NCBI RefSeq assembly: GCF_006334915.2
Contig: NZ_VDMA02000005.1
Coordinates: 124,001-188,000 of the forward strand
Source: Microbispora catharanthi
GTDB lineage: Bacteria > Actinomycetota > Actinomycetes > Streptosporangiales > Streptosporangiaceae
Direction: 5' to 3'
DNA length: 64,000 nt
Part shown: one piece after another, positions 17,465 to 26,238 of the stretch
How positions within the stretch are numbered: position 1 is the stretch's first letter
How the letters are laid out: every line of letters starts with the position of its first letter
Position numbers and translations under genes: made by a program
Notes under the pieces: generated by a model
Seen by the model: the letters and a program-made list of their open reading frames with translations, nothing else
The model's database searches: none
What the model was told of the DNA's origin: nothing

Positions 17465-20281
17465 TCATGACCCCACGGGCGCGGAGTGGTCCTGCCTCTC
17501 GGACTTTCCGGCGCTCTCCAGGAAGTCGCGGACCTTCTCGGCCTCCGGAACACCGAGCTCGCCGTAGAGGCCGAGAGCCAGCCGCCCATGCGCACACGCC
17601 TGCTCCGCGTGTCCGAGCGCGAGGTGGGCGCGCGCCAGCCCGTCGTGGGCACGCGCCCGCTCCGGCCGGTTGCGCGCGAGGTCGGCGAGCGCGAGCGCGG
17701 CCGTGTGCTCCTCGACCGCCCGAGCCGGGTCGCCCGCCGCCTCGGCCAGCCCGTTGAGCGCGGCCGCCTCGTCGGCGGTGTTGCCGAGGGTGCGGTAGAC
17801 CGCCGCGGCCTGCTCGTGGCGGATGCGTGCCTGGGCGAGCTCGCCCTGGCGCCGGAGGACGACGCCGAGGTGGTCGAGGATCACCGCCTCTCCCGCCGGG
17901 TCGCCCACCTTGCGGTGGAGTGCCAGCGCCAGGTCGAGATGGCGCCGGGCCTCCTCAGGACGGCCGGCCCGGTCGAGGAGGAGGGCGAGGATGCCGAGCA
18001 CGTTGGCCTCGCCCCAGGTGTCGGCGCCGATGCGGGTGAGGTCGAGCGCCTGCTTGAGGTAGTGCTCCGCCTGGGTGTCCCGTCCGTGGCGCAGAGCCAC
18101 GTTGCCCAGGGTGAGCAGTGCCCGGGCCCGTTCGCCGGCCTCCTCGCACGCGTCGAGGGCCTGGTGGGCGTGCTCCTCCGCCTGCTCGTACTCGCCGAGC
18201 CGCCAGTGGGTCCGCGCCAGGTCGGTGAGCGCTCGCGCCTGGACCTCGGGATCGCCGAGCGCGCGGCTGCGCCGCAGCGCCAGGGTGTGCAGCGTGAGCG
18301 CGTCGTCGTGATGCGCGTGCCGGTCGAGGTAGGGGCGCATCGCCAGGGCCAGCATGCCGAGGCAGATCTCGGGTCCGTGGACGGCGGTCGCGATGATGTT
18401 GGAGCGTTCGGCGTCGAGCCAGGCGATGGCCTCCGCGGCGTCGCGGATGGGCGCGATCGGGGTGGCCGGCTGGGGAATGCCCTCCCGCTGGCCGACCGTG
18501 TACGGGAAGAGCCGGTCCATCGCCGCGCGGGAGCGGTGCAGATAGTAGGTGAGCAGCCGCATGACGGCGCCGTCGTCCTCGGCGAGCGAGCGGGCGTGCT
18601 CGCGGAGCAGGTCGTGGAAGGTGTAGCGGCCCGGTTCGAGCTGCAGGAGCATGTGGGCGTCGAGGAGGCCTTCGAGCAGCTCCTCGGCCTCGTCCTCGCA
18701 GATCCCGGCCAGCGCGGCCGCGCCGCAGACGTCGATGTCGCGCCCCGGCACCAGCCCGAGCAGGCGGAACATGAGCTGCTCGTCCTCGTGGAGTTGCTCG
18801 TAGGAGAGGGCGAAGGCCGCCGACACCCCGTCCAGGAGCCGGCGATGGTCCCGCAGCCGCCCGGCCAGATAGGACACGGTCCAGCGCGGGCGATGCTGGA
18901 GGCGGGCGGCGGAGATCCGGATGGCGAGCGGGAGGTGCCCGCACAGCCGCAGCACCTCGCGGACGGCGTCCGGCTCCTGTTGAGCGCGTTCGCCCACGAT
19001 CCGCTCGAACAGCTCGGCGGCGTCCGCCTCGCCCAGCACGTCGACCGACAACGCCTGGGCGCCATCCAGGTCGACGAGCCGCCGCCTGCTGGTGACCAGG
19101 ACGAGGGTGCCGGAGCGTCCCGGCAGCAGGGGGCGCACGTGCTCGGCGTCGAGAGCGTTGTCCAGTACGGCGAGCACCCGGCGATCGGCCAGCTCGGTGC
19201 GCCAGAGGGCGCTCCGCTCGACCGGGGTGACCGGGATGCGGTCGGCGGGCACCCCGAGCTGGCGGAGGAGTGTCTCCAGCGCCGCGGCGGCGTCGATCGG
19301 CTCCCGGCCCGCCGTGTGGGCCCGCAGGTCGATGAAGAGCCGGCCGTCCGGATAGCGGGCGGCCAGCCGGTGGGCCACGTGGACGGCGAGAGCGGTCTTG
19401 CCGATCCCGGCCATGCCGTCGATCGTGACGACCGCCGGCCCGTCGTGCTCGTGGTGATGCCCGTCCGCGAGCCGCTCCAGTTCGGCGGTCCGTCCGGAGA
19501 AATCGGGGATGTCGTAGGGCAGGAAGGTGGAGCGGGAGGGCGGGGCGGGAACCACCGGTGCCGGGCCGGCCTGGCGTAGGGCCGGATCGTCCGCCAGGAC
19601 CGCCCGCTCCAGTTCGGTGAAGGCGTGTCCGGGGTCGAGGCCCTGTTCGTCCGCGAGAGCCGTACGGTAGGCGCGCGCGGCGGCCAGGGCGTCGGGCTGC
19701 CGTCCCGCCCGGTGCAGGGCCAGGACGAGATGGCCGTTGAGCTTCTCGCGCAGCGGGTCGGCGGCCACCTGGGCGGCGAGCTCGTCGAGCAGATCGCCGT
19801 GTCGCCCCGCGGCGAGCTCGCCCTCCACCAGGCGCTCGTACGCCGACAGCCGCCGGTCGTTCCAGAGCTCCCTGACGCCGGTGACGTAGTGCGCGTGCAC
19901 GTCCTCCAGCGCCTCGCCGCTCCACAGGTCCAGGGCCTTGCGCAGCTCGCCGGCGGCCACGAGCTCGGTGAACTCCTGCGCGTCGACCTGTCCGGGCTCC
20001 GGCCGCGCGATGTAGCCGCCGGCACGCGTCTCCAGGAGCCCTACGGCTCCAGCACCGCGCAGGACCTTGCGGATCGCGGTGATCGAGGCGTGGATCTGCG
20101 ACCGGGCGGTGTCGGGGCGGTCGTAGCCCCACATCGCGTCGATCAGCCGCTCGATGCCGATCACCCGGCCGGCGTTGAGCAACAGGTAGGCCAGGACAGC
20201 CCGATGACGTGGGGCGATGCCGGTCAGGGGCGCGCCGTCGACGACCATCTGGACGGGACCGAGAAGGGTGAAGCGCAGCAT
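17465..20281 (-). CDS. SARP-family regulator (AfsR/RedD-type) with NB-ARC ATPase and TPRs
   Basis: 938 aa. It has an N-terminal OmpR-type winged helix (about 1-95) plus a bacterial transcriptional activation domain (about 100-245), a central NB-ARC ATPase (Walker A GMAGIGKT, LAVLDNA as Walker B region), and C-terminal TPR repeats (about 620-920). This is the full AfsR-like layout. ATG at 20281 follows a GGGGGGA ribosome site; a frame 20 codons longer lacks one. SARPs usually switch on secondary-metabolite clusters from direct heptamer repeats. No biosynthetic cluster adjoins, but a GAACCGA direct repeat lies in the shared promoter region with the AhpD-like gene. Confidence 0.92.
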   Translation of the reverse strand: MLRFTLLGPVQMVVDGAPLTGIAPRHRAVLAYLLLNAGRVIGIERLIDAMWGYDRPDTARSQIHASITAIRKVLRGAGAVGLLETRAGGYIARPEPGQVDAQEFTELVAAGELRKALDLWSGEALEDVHAHYVTGVRELWNDRRLSAYERLVEGELAAGRHGDLLDELAAQVAADPLREKLNGHLVLALHRAGRQPDALAAARAYRTALADEQGLDPGHAFTELERAVLADDPALRQAGPAPVVPAPPSRSTFLPYDIPDFSGRTAELERLADGHHHEHDGPAVVTIDGMAGIGKTALAVHVAHRLAARYPDGRLFIDLRAHTAGREPIDAAAALETLLRQLGVPADRIPVTPVERSALWRTELADRRVLAVLDNALDAEHVRPLLPGRSGTLVLVTSRRRLVDLDGAQALSVDVLGEADAAELFERIVGERAQQEPDAVREVLRLCGHLPLAIRISAARLQHRPRWTVSYLAGRLRDHRRLLDGVSAAFALSYEQLHEDEQLMFRLLGLVPGRDIDVCGAAALAGICEDEAEELLEGLLDAHMLLQLEPGRYTFHDLLREHARSLAEDDGAVMRLLTYYLHRSRAAMDRLFPYTVGQREGIPQPATPIAPIRDAAEAIAWLDAERSNIIATAVHGPEICLGMLALAMRPYLDRHAHHDDALTLHTLALRRSRALGDPEVQARALTDLARTHWRLGEYEQAEEHAHQALDACEEAGERARALLTLGNVALRHGRDTQAEHYLKQALDLTRIGADTWGEANVLGILALLLDRAGRPEEARRHLDLALALHRKVGDPAGEAVILDHLGVVLRRQGELAQARIRHEQAAAVYRTLGNTADEAAALNGLAEAAGDPARAVEEHTAALALADLARNRPERARAHDGLARAHLALGHAEQACAHGRLALGLYGELGVPEAEKVRDFLESAGKSERQDHSAPVGS

Positions 20282-20397
20282 CGTCCCCCCATCACGATCA
20301 CATCGTGCGCGCATAGCGAATGTATCAATCCGGGCCGCCACTCTGATCTCACACGAACCGAGACGGATCTCGCCGGAACCGATATGGAGGGAACACG

Positions 20398-20850
20398 ATG
20401 GAAGCCCGGATGAAGAACCCCGCCACGATCATCCCTGCGGCGATGAAGCCGATCATGGAGCTGATGAAGGCCGCCCAGTCGCAGGGTCTTCCCCAGGAGC
20501 TCATGGAGATGATCCACCTGCGGGTCAGCCAGATCAACGGGTGCAGCTACTGTGTCGACGCCGGCCTGAAGAGTCTGCGCAAGCTCGGCGAGAGCGACGA
20601 GCGCATCGGCCTGGTCTCCGCCTGGCGCGAGACCCCCTACTACACCGACGCCGAGCGCGCCGCACTGGAGCTGGCGGAGGCTTCGACCCGGCTGGCCGAC
20701 CGCGCCGACGCCGTCTCCGACGAAGTCTGGGACAACGCCGCCGACCACTTCGACGAGAAGCAGCTGGCCTCGATCCTGCTGATGACCGCCGTCACCAACC
20801 TCTTCAACCGCCTGAACGCCCCGGTCCGGCAGATCGCCGGCAGCTGGTGA
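20398..20850 (+). CDS. carboxymuconolactone decarboxylase / AhpD-like protein
   Basis: 150-aa alpha-helical protein of the CMD superfamily with the AhpD-type redox motif CSYC (NGCSYCVDAG) and the downstream acidic helix. Members with CxxC act as peroxidase-linked disulfide reductases or thiol-dependent detoxifying enzymes; a decarboxylase role is unlikely. GGAGGG precedes the ATG. It is divergent from the SARP gene and followed 41 bases later by an ABM-like gene on the same strand, probably one operon. Confidence 0.9.
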   Translation: MEARMKNPATIIPAAMKPIMELMKAAQSQGLPQELMEMIHLRVSQINGCSYCVDAGLKSLRKLGESDERIGLVSAWRETPYYTDAERAALELAEASTRLADRADAVSDEVWDNAADHFDEKQLASILLMTAVTNLFNRLNAPVRQIAGSW

Positions 20851-20891
20851 GCCCCCTCCCCCGCCCCTCACGCACAGAAGGAGACACCGAC

Positions 20892-21182
20892 ATGTCCGCC
20901 GTACGCTCGCACCGCTACTCCGTCCCCGAGGCCGACCTGGAGGAGTTCCTGGCCCGCAGGAGCTCGCTGATCGCGACCATCAGGGAGGGGCACCCCGGCC
21001 TCACCCGCACCGTGCTGGTCCAGCTCGAGGACGGCACCTACACCGACACCTGGCATTGGGAGAGCGGCGAGCAGATGGGCGCCGCGCTCGCCGCCCTGCC
21101 CACCTTCCCGGAGGCGCCGCTGACCATGGCCCTGACCAAGGACGCCACCGCTCTGAACGGCCGGGTCGTCGACGAGCACTGA
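20892..21182 (+). CDS. small dimeric alpha/beta-barrel protein (ABM-like)
   Basis: 96 aa, starting MSAVRSHRYSVPEADLEEF, with a ferredoxin-like alpha-beta pattern as in antibiotic biosynthesis monooxygenase-like proteins. AAGGAG lies 9 nt before the ATG; the long open frame before it is not coding. Probably co-transcribed with the AhpD-like gene. Possible roles include oxidation or sensing of a small aromatic compound; no catalytic residue can be assigned. Confidence 0.75.
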   Translation: MSAVRSHRYSVPEADLEEFLARRSSLIATIREGHPGLTRTVLVQLEDGTYTDTWHWESGEQMGAALAALPTFPEAPLTMALTKDATALNGRVVDEH

Positions 21183-21203
21183 CGCGGGCAGGGCGCGGCG
21201 GCC

Positions 21204-21719
21204 TCAACGGCTCCGCGTGCGCCGGGCGCGGGGCATGGCGGCGAGCTGGTCGCGCCGGATCTCCTCCAGGTAGGTCCGCATCAGGTCGCCCGCGCGGGTG
21301 AACCAGTCGGACAGCACGGCGACCTCCGCGGGCGTGTAGTCGGCGAACAGCTCGTTCAACCGCCGGTAGAAGGGTTCGTAGACGGCCGCGGCGGTGGCGG
21401 CCGCGGCCGGATCGGCGACGACGCGCACGCGGCGGCGGTCCTCGGGGTCCGGCTGCCGGTGCGCGTACCCGGCCTTCTCCAGCCGGTTCAGCACGCCGGT
21501 CACCGCACCCGTGGTCAGGCCGGCCTGCTCGGCGAGCGCGCCCGCGCTGATCGGGTCGTCCCCCGCCGCCAGGATGAAGCCGAGGCAGGTGACGTCGGTG
21601 ACGTTCAGCCCGAGCCGCTGGGCGATGTCGTGCTGCCCGACCAGGCTGAGCGCGATCAACTGATCCATGCCGGCGAGAGCCTGCTCGGGCGTCGCCTCCG
21701 GGCGCGGCTTGCCGTCCAT
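21204..21719 (-). CDS. MarR-family transcriptional regulator
   Basis: 171-aa winged-helix repressor. The recognition helix region reads ISAGALAEQAGLTTGAVTGVLNRLEKAGY, followed by the wing with DPEDRRRVRV. ATG at 21719 has AAGGAG 8 nt upstream; the TTG two codons earlier is less likely. It is divergent from the small membrane-protein gene, and the gap carries two palindromes that look like its operators. Confidence 0.92.
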   Translation of the reverse strand: MDGKPRPEATPEQALAGMDQLIALSLVGQHDIAQRLGLNVTDVTCLGFILAAGDDPISAGALAEQAGLTTGAVTGVLNRLEKAGYAHRQPDPEDRRRVRVVADPAAAATAAAVYEPFYRRLNELFADYTPAEVAVLSDWFTRAGDLMRTYLEEIRRDQLAAMPRARRTRSR

Positions 21720-21729
21720 CCTCAATCTC

Positions 21730-21742
21730 CTTAGAATCTAAG
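21730..21742. promoter_or_regulatory. operator palindrome 1, MarR/membrane protein gap
   Basis: CTTAGA-A-TCTAAG, perfect 6-bp arms, 10 bases upstream of the MarR start codon and overlapping its ribosome site. Confidence 0.65.
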
Positions 21743-21753
21743 ATGTTTAGTTC

Positions 21754-21771
21754 GTGAGGTAATTATCTCAC
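21754..21771. promoter_or_regulatory. operator palindrome 2, MarR/membrane protein gap
   Basis: GTGAG-G-TAATTA-T-CTCAC, 16 of 18 positions palindromic, AT-rich centre in a GC-rich genome, 15 bases before the membrane-protein start. Confidence 0.7.
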
Positions 21772-21785
21772 CACCGAGGAGAATC

Positions 21786-22172
21786 ATGAGCGGCATGCAC
21801 GACGACGTCGATCTCGGACACACGGTCGCGGGCTGGACCGGCTGCGTCGTCGTGCTGTGCGGCTGCACCACGGTGGGCGTGGCGATGTGCGCCGCCTCGT
21901 CCGTCGGCGTCTGGCTCGGCATCGGCGTCATCGTCCTGGGCGGTCTGGCCACCTGGGTCCTGCACCTGGCGGGCTGGGGCAAGCCCAGCGGCCCCCGTCC
22001 CCCCGAGCAGTGGGACTGGCGGGTGAAGGACGCGATGACGAGCCACGGCCGGTGCCTCGCCTGCCGTCTCGCGGGTCGCCGAGACGAACCTCGCGCTGGA
22101 AGCGCTCCACGCGTCGATGCCGTCCGCGAGGAACCCGCGATCTCCGACATGTCGGTGTTCGCCAACCGCTGA
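21786..22172 (+). CDS. small membrane protein, HGxxPAAW-like
   Basis: 128 aa with two hydrophobic helices (about 17-40 and 43-60) and a polar Arg-rich tail. The opening (LGHTVAGWTGCVVVL) resembles the actinobacterial HGxxPAAW small membrane protein family, with the helix pair and a following W..H..G block, though the motif is degenerate. GAGGAG precedes the ATG. Likely controlled by the divergent MarR regulator. Function unknown. Confidence 0.7.
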   Translation: MSGMHDDVDLGHTVAGWTGCVVVLCGCTTVGVAMCAASSVGVWLGIGVIVLGGLATWVLHLAGWGKPSGPRPPEQWDWRVKDAMTSHGRCLACRLAGRRDEPRAGSAPRVDAVREEPAISDMSVFANR

Positions 22173-22186
22173 GCTCCGCCCTGTCC

Positions 22187-22192
22187 TAGCAT
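22187..22192 (+). promoter_or_regulatory. -10 box for a leaderless transcript
   Basis: TAGCAT, then 6 nt to GTG 22199, with no ribosome site between. Confidence 0.5.
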
Positions 22193-22198
22193 CGTGCG

Positions 22199-23269
22199 GT
22201 GCTCGACCGGATGATCGATCAACGGTGCGACGACCTCTACCGTGCCGCGGAGGCTCAGGACGCCCCCGGTTTCCTGGCGACCCTACAGGACCTGTGGGAG
22301 AGGACAGAGGACTCGGACCCGGCCACCGCGGACGCCGTCCTCGTCCGCCTGTGCGGCCTGTTCGACCGGCTGACTCCCGGGCTCGGCGCGCGGCTCGCCG
22401 TGATGGGCGGCGCGATGGTCGAGAACGGAGCCGATCCCACCCCACTGATCGACCCCGTGGTCGCGGGACTGTGCGACGCGCTGGAGCGCTCCGCCGAGTT
22501 CGCCCGGGCCTGGCGCGCGGTCACCGACAGGCGCCTCCCGGAACCCGGCCTGGAGAACCGGGCGGTCCTCGGCGCGGCGCGCGTGCTCTCCGGCCCCCTG
22601 GGCCTGCCCAGACGGCTCGGGCTCGGCCGCCGCCTTCCTTTCGCTCGCGCCCTCGACCTGGCGGTGGGCTGGTCGATCGCCGAGGACTGGAGCTTGGCCG
22701 CGACCACCGTGCTCCAGCAGTCGGCGGCCATCCGCGCGGATCTCTCCCGGCGCCCGCGACTCGCCGCGACGGTCGCCGCCGTGGAGGACGACCGCCCCGA
22801 CCTGTGGTGCCTGCCGAGGCTCCTGGCCGTACTCGACGACGAGCCGCTGATCGTCCTGCACCGCCCGACCGGACGCGCGCACGCGATCACGATCCGCGGG
22901 ATCGGGGACAACTTCCAGCTCTGCACCCTGCTGGCGCACATCCTGCGTGACCACGTGCCCGTGACCATCCCCCATCCCTCCTGGGTCGCGGCGGCCGTGG
23001 ACGGGCCCCCGCAATCGCAGGCGGGGCGGATCGTGGCCCGGTTCGACCTGCTCGACGGCGCGGGCGAGCGGATTCCCGACAGCGGACGCCCCGCCGACAT
23101 CCCGCTCCTCGACGGGCATCGAGTGGTGGTCCTCGACAGTCCGTCGTTCCGGCGTACGTGGAACCTCGGCCGTACCTATCCGATGATGCGGCCGTCGATC
23201 AGCCTCGACCGCGTGCTGTCCGAGGAGGAAGCCCGCATGTGGTCGTCCCGGGTGGCTCCCGCTCCATGA
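22199..23269 (+). CDS. hypothetical protein
   Basis: 356 aa, not recognised. A mostly helical Ala/Leu/Arg-rich N-terminal two-thirds is followed by a mixed alpha/beta part (from about 215: LIVLHRPTGRAHAITIRGIGDNFQLCTLLAHIL). There is no signal peptide and no membrane helix. Codon use and length support a real gene. The GTG start has no Shine-Dalgarno and lies 6 nt after TAGCAT, suggesting a leaderless mRNA. Confidence 0.7.
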   Translation: MLDRMIDQRCDDLYRAAEAQDAPGFLATLQDLWERTEDSDPATADAVLVRLCGLFDRLTPGLGARLAVMGGAMVENGADPTPLIDPVVAGLCDALERSAEFARAWRAVTDRRLPEPGLENRAVLGAARVLSGPLGLPRRLGLGRRLPFARALDLAVGWSIAEDWSLAATTVLQQSAAIRADLSRRPRLAATVAAVEDDRPDLWCLPRLLAVLDDEPLIVLHRPTGRAHAITIRGIGDNFQLCTLLAHILRDHVPVTIPHPSWVAAAVDGPPQSQAGRIVARFDLLDGAGERIPDSGRPADIPLLDGHRVVVLDSPSFRRTWNLGRTYPMMRPSISLDRVLSEEEARMWSSRVAPAP

Positions 23270-23320
23270 CCGCCCTCCCGGCGCGCGTGCCGCGGGAGCC
23301 CGGGGGTATCGAGTCTCGTC

Positions 23321-23896
23321 ATGCGTGTCCTCACCCGCCTGATCCTGCCGATGGTCGTGGTTTCCGCCATGACCTCGGGCTGCGGGGCTTTCGACCCACG
23401 CCTGATCGTCAACGGGGGCTCCGGCAGGGACGGGCCCGACGCGGAGGTCATGCTGCACGACACGGTCGCCCACCGGCCCTACTCCCTGGGCGGCTGGAAC
23501 ATGTGCCTGGACCGGCCCGGTTCTGTCACGATCACCAGGGTCGAGCCGATCAAGCCGTACAACGACATCGTGGTGCAGGCGTTCTCGTCCCGGCCGCACA
23601 CGGGCCCCATGCTCGGCAACGCCGAGAAGCCGCTGACCGAGCTCGGCTTCCCCGCCCGCAGTCCCGCGGTCACCGTTGTCTGCGAGGAGAACGCCCTCCA
23701 CACCGAGCTCGCCCTGCAGTACGCGAAGACCGGCGACGCCACCGCAGGGGCAGACGGCGTACGCATCGCCTACACCTCGGCGGGCCGTCAGCGTACTGTC
23801 GACTTCAGTCTGCGAGTGCTGCTGTGCGCACCCGGCGACACCGAGCGATGCAGGGAGGCGTACGAAGAACCCCGCACCACGAGCGACGACGATTGA
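23321..23896 (+). CDS. putative lipoprotein
   Basis: 191 aa with a short positively charged start, a hydrophobic stretch (LTRLILPMVVVSAMTSG) and a Cys at about residue 21 in TSGC. The lipobox is atypical because position -3 is Thr rather than Leu/Val. The mature part has four further Cys, which may form disulfides outside the membrane. Family not recognised. It follows the hypothetical gene by 51 bases on the same strand. Confidence 0.65.
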   Translation: MRVLTRLILPMVVVSAMTSGCGAFDPRLIVNGGSGRDGPDAEVMLHDTVAHRPYSLGGWNMCLDRPGSVTITRVEPIKPYNDIVVQAFSSRPHTGPMLGNAEKPLTELGFPARSPAVTVVCEENALHTELALQYAKTGDATAGADGVRIAYTSAGRQRTVDFSLRVLLCAPGDTERCREAYEEPRTTSDDD

Positions 23897-23983
23897 CCTT
23901 CACCAGCTCGTGTCGCCGGGCCCAGGTCGAACGGCTCGGTCCACGACCCGACGAGCGACTCGAATCCGAGGAGAGGACGACCA

Positions 23984-24463
23984 TTGACGTATCCACCGCC
24001 GGCCTACCACGGTGACACGGGCGAGCCGACGGCGTCGTACCGGCGCCCGGATGCCACGCCCGAGCTCGACTACCCGAGCGGAACCACGGTGCACTACCTG
24101 GCGACCGGTGCGACGACCAATGGACAGTTCGGGCTCTACCGCTGGGACATGGGACCGGAGCCCAGCGGCCCGGCGGCGCATTTCCACCGGTCGATCTCCG
24201 AGTCGTTCTACATCCTCTCCGGCAGCGTGCGGATCTACGACGGGCGGCGCTGGATCGACACCGGCCCCGGTGACTTCGTGCACGTCCCGGAGGGCGGCGT
24301 ACACGCGTTCCGGAACGAGTCGGGAGAGCCGGCGTCGATGCTGCTGCACTTCGCTCCCGGCGCGCCACGAGAGGGCTACTTCGAGGGGCTGCTCACGCTC
24401 GCGGACATGAGCGAAGAGGAGAAGGCGGAGTTCTACCTCCACCACGACACCTTCTGGCTCTGA
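23984..24463 (+). CDS. cupin-domain protein
   Basis: 159 aa with one cupin fold: motif 1 as AAHFHRSISESFYILSGSVRIY, motif 2 as PGDFVHVPEGGVHAFRNE, giving the His/Glu/His metal set. TTG start with GGAGAGG about 7 nt upstream; no better in-frame start is near. Members of this single-domain group are isomerases, dioxygenases or sugar-binding proteins; the substrate is unknown. Its 3' end overlaps the low-complexity tail of the convergent frame. Confidence 0.85.
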   Translation: MTYPPPAYHGDTGEPTASYRRPDATPELDYPSGTTVHYLATGATTNGQFGLYRWDMGPEPSGPAAHFHRSISESFYILSGSVRIYDGRRWIDTGPGDFVHVPEGGVHAFRNESGEPASMLLHFAPGAPREGYFEGLLTLADMSEEEKAEFYLHHDTFWL

Positions 24464-24869
24464 GAACCGGGCTGACACGACGTCGTCGGCGCGACCGCGG
24501 CGGTGGCCACCGCCGCGGTCCGTTCGAGAGTCCCGGCCAGGTGAACTCACCCACCTGGCGCAGCGTCGACTTCACGCCCCAGACGTATCCGTCCTGGTCG
24601 ATGGTGCCCGGGTCGCCCAGTAACCGATCGTCGAGGGATTCCCGCCAGACATCCCTGCGCACGGAGGTGCATGTGCGCACCTCGACGCAGTAGCGGAAGA
24701 GGTATCGGAGGTAGATGGGCGCGACTCCGGTCACGGGATCGGCCGTGAGGTAGAGGATCATCTCGTAGTCGCGCATGTAGTCCGTGTACGCGTGATAGAC
24801 CAGCGCCTGATCGAACACGGTGTCCAGCGCCTGTTGAAGGGTCGAGACGTCCACCCGTGATCCTGTCAT
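24393..24869 (-). pseudogene. YxiG-like protein, C-terminus apparently lost
   Basis: About 105 N-terminal residues look like a real conserved protein (LQQALDTVFDQALVYHAYTDYMRDYEMILYLTADP... to DQDGYVWGVK), resembling the YxiG-like domain family. After GVK the frame runs into Pro/Arg-rich sequence with no homology and overlaps the cupin gene's 3' end, so the natural C-terminus seems to be missing. ATG at 24869 or GTG at 24854 could start it. This family often sits near polymorphic-toxin immunity genes, and a DUF5984 gene lies just beyond. A working short protein is possible. Confidence 0.55.
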
Positions 24870-24896
24870 CTCCTCACGCGACGTGGGCGTGATCAC

Positions 24897-25042
24897 GCGT
24901 CGGTCCGATCAGCGGCTTGAGTTCCGGCGCCGCCAGGGCCATGGCGTCACGCACCGTCGGCCGGCCTGCCCGAAGGCAGCGGCTCCGATGTCCTACACGT
25001 ATTCGCCATGGGGCGTGCCTGAGCATCAATTCGTGAGCGCTG
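24897..25042. other. intergenic region
   Basis: About 150 bases between the YxiG-like frame and the DUF5984 gene, lower in GC than its surroundings. No ORF, repeat or hairpin stands out. Confidence 0.4.
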
Positions 25043-25768
25043 TCAACCACGGCGAAGCTCTATTGCTCCGGCGCGGACGGCCGTCCAGTCGGTTTCCGGC
25101 ACATTCTGCAGGCCTCTCGCAAGCCATGTCATTCGAGCGGTGTGCTCGGCGCGTAATCGCTCCAGATCGAGTTGAATGCCATCCGGTGGCCCGGTCCGTT
25201 CCAACGCCCTGATTCTCCGCCCCATGGCGGTCATGAGTTCATGGTCGAATCGCCGGACGGCGGCGAGGAACGAGTCAGATGGAATGACGACCTGGCCGGA
25301 TGGGGGGGCTGTGAACCGGATATCGCCGTCGTCGTCATGCCGCCACGTCACCGTCACCACGTCGAGATCGTCGCCGACGGTACGCCACGCCCTGATGCGG
25401 GGCGGGCACCGGATGTAGCCGAGATCCACGGTGTGTTCGTCGTACCAAACCGCGGCGGTCGACGCCGCGTCACCGTTCACGGGCCCCCAGGCGTCGGGAT
25501 CTCCGGCGACGAAATCGAGGAGATCGGCCGGCACCGGTTCGAGGACGGCCGATGTCATCTCGATGACGTCTTCCCACAGGCGAGCCAGGTAGTAGTCGAC
25601 ATAGGGGCGCTGCCCAGGTGTGTCCGGCGTGTAGCGCAACAACTCGTGATCGGCCAGCTCGATCCAATACCAGCCATCGGTCAGTCCGAACCAGTGCAGT
25701 GTCCGATCCTCATGACCCCATGGAACAACCCTGCCCAAGGGTGTCAGCACGAAGCGGAACCTGATCAC
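25043..25768 (-). CDS. DUF5984-family protein
   Basis: 241 aa beginning MIRFRFVLTPLGRVVPWG and containing LHWFGLTDGWYWIELADHELLRY, the recognisable opening of DUF5984. GTG start with GAGGAGG 4 nt upstream. Function not established. Related DUFs are found in immunity-gene arrays of contact-dependent or polymorphic toxin systems, and the next gene downstream is a damaged YxiG-like gene, but no toxin gene is in the window. Confidence 0.8.
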   Translation of the reverse strand: MIRFRFVLTPLGRVVPWGHEDRTLHWFGLTDGWYWIELADHELLRYTPDTPGQRPYVDYYLARLWEDVIEMTSAVLEPVPADLLDFVAGDPDAWGPVNGDAASTAAVWYDEHTVDLGYIRCPPRIRAWRTVGDDLDVVTVTWRHDDDGDIRFTAPPSGQVVIPSDSFLAAVRRFDHELMTAMGRRIRALERTGPPDGIQLDLERLRAEHTARMTWLARGLQNVPETDWTAVRAGAIELRRG

Positions 25769-25827
25769 GCGTCCTCCTCACCGGCCGATACGTCCCATCG
25801 TGACCGGCAGACCGCCTTTTCCGCAGC

Positions 25828-25833
25828 TAACCT
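25828..25833 (+). promoter_or_regulatory. -10 box for a leaderless transcript
   Basis: TAACCT followed by 6 nt and ATG 25840; no ribosome site. Confidence 0.5.
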
Positions 25834-25839
25834 CGTAAG

Positions 25840-26214
25840 ATGATCGACTTCAACAACGGCTCCCTCTTCAAGCTGAATCCGTGCCACCCGCAAGAGGTCG
25901 GCCCGGCCGTGGCTCCTCTCCTGCTCCAGGGCGAGCAGATCGTCTCCTCCTACAAAACGGTCCGGGACTTCGTGGTCTTCACCGACAAGCGCATCATCGC
26001 GGTCAACGTCCAGGGGCTCACCGGCAAGAAGCGCGACTTCTCCTCCCTGCCCTACAGCAAGATCCAGGCATGGTCAGTCGAGACCGCCGGGACCTTCGAC
26101 CTCGACGCCGAGCTGGAACTCTGGTTCAGTGGCCTGGGCAAAGTCCGCTTCGAATTCAAGGGCAACTCCGACGTCATCCGCCTCAGCCACATGATCGCCG
26201 GCTACGTGTTGTAG
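25840..26214 (+). CDS. bacterial PH-domain protein
   Basis: 124 aa comprising one bacterial pleckstrin-homology-like domain: LLQGEQIVSSYKTVRDFVVFTDKRIIAVNVQGLTGKK..., ending with the SHMIAGYVL helix. These small proteins are cytosolic; ligands and partners are largely unknown. The start codon follows a TAACCT -10 element by 6 nt, so the mRNA is probably leaderless. Divergent from the DUF5984 gene. Confidence 0.85.
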   Translation: MIDFNNGSLFKLNPCHPQEVGPAVAPLLLQGEQIVSSYKTVRDFVVFTDKRIIAVNVQGLTGKKRDFSSLPYSKIQAWSVETAGTFDLDAELELWFSGLGKVRFEFKGNSDVIRLSHMIAGYVL

Positions 26215-26238
26215 CAGAGCGGGCTCGACGAGCCAGGT

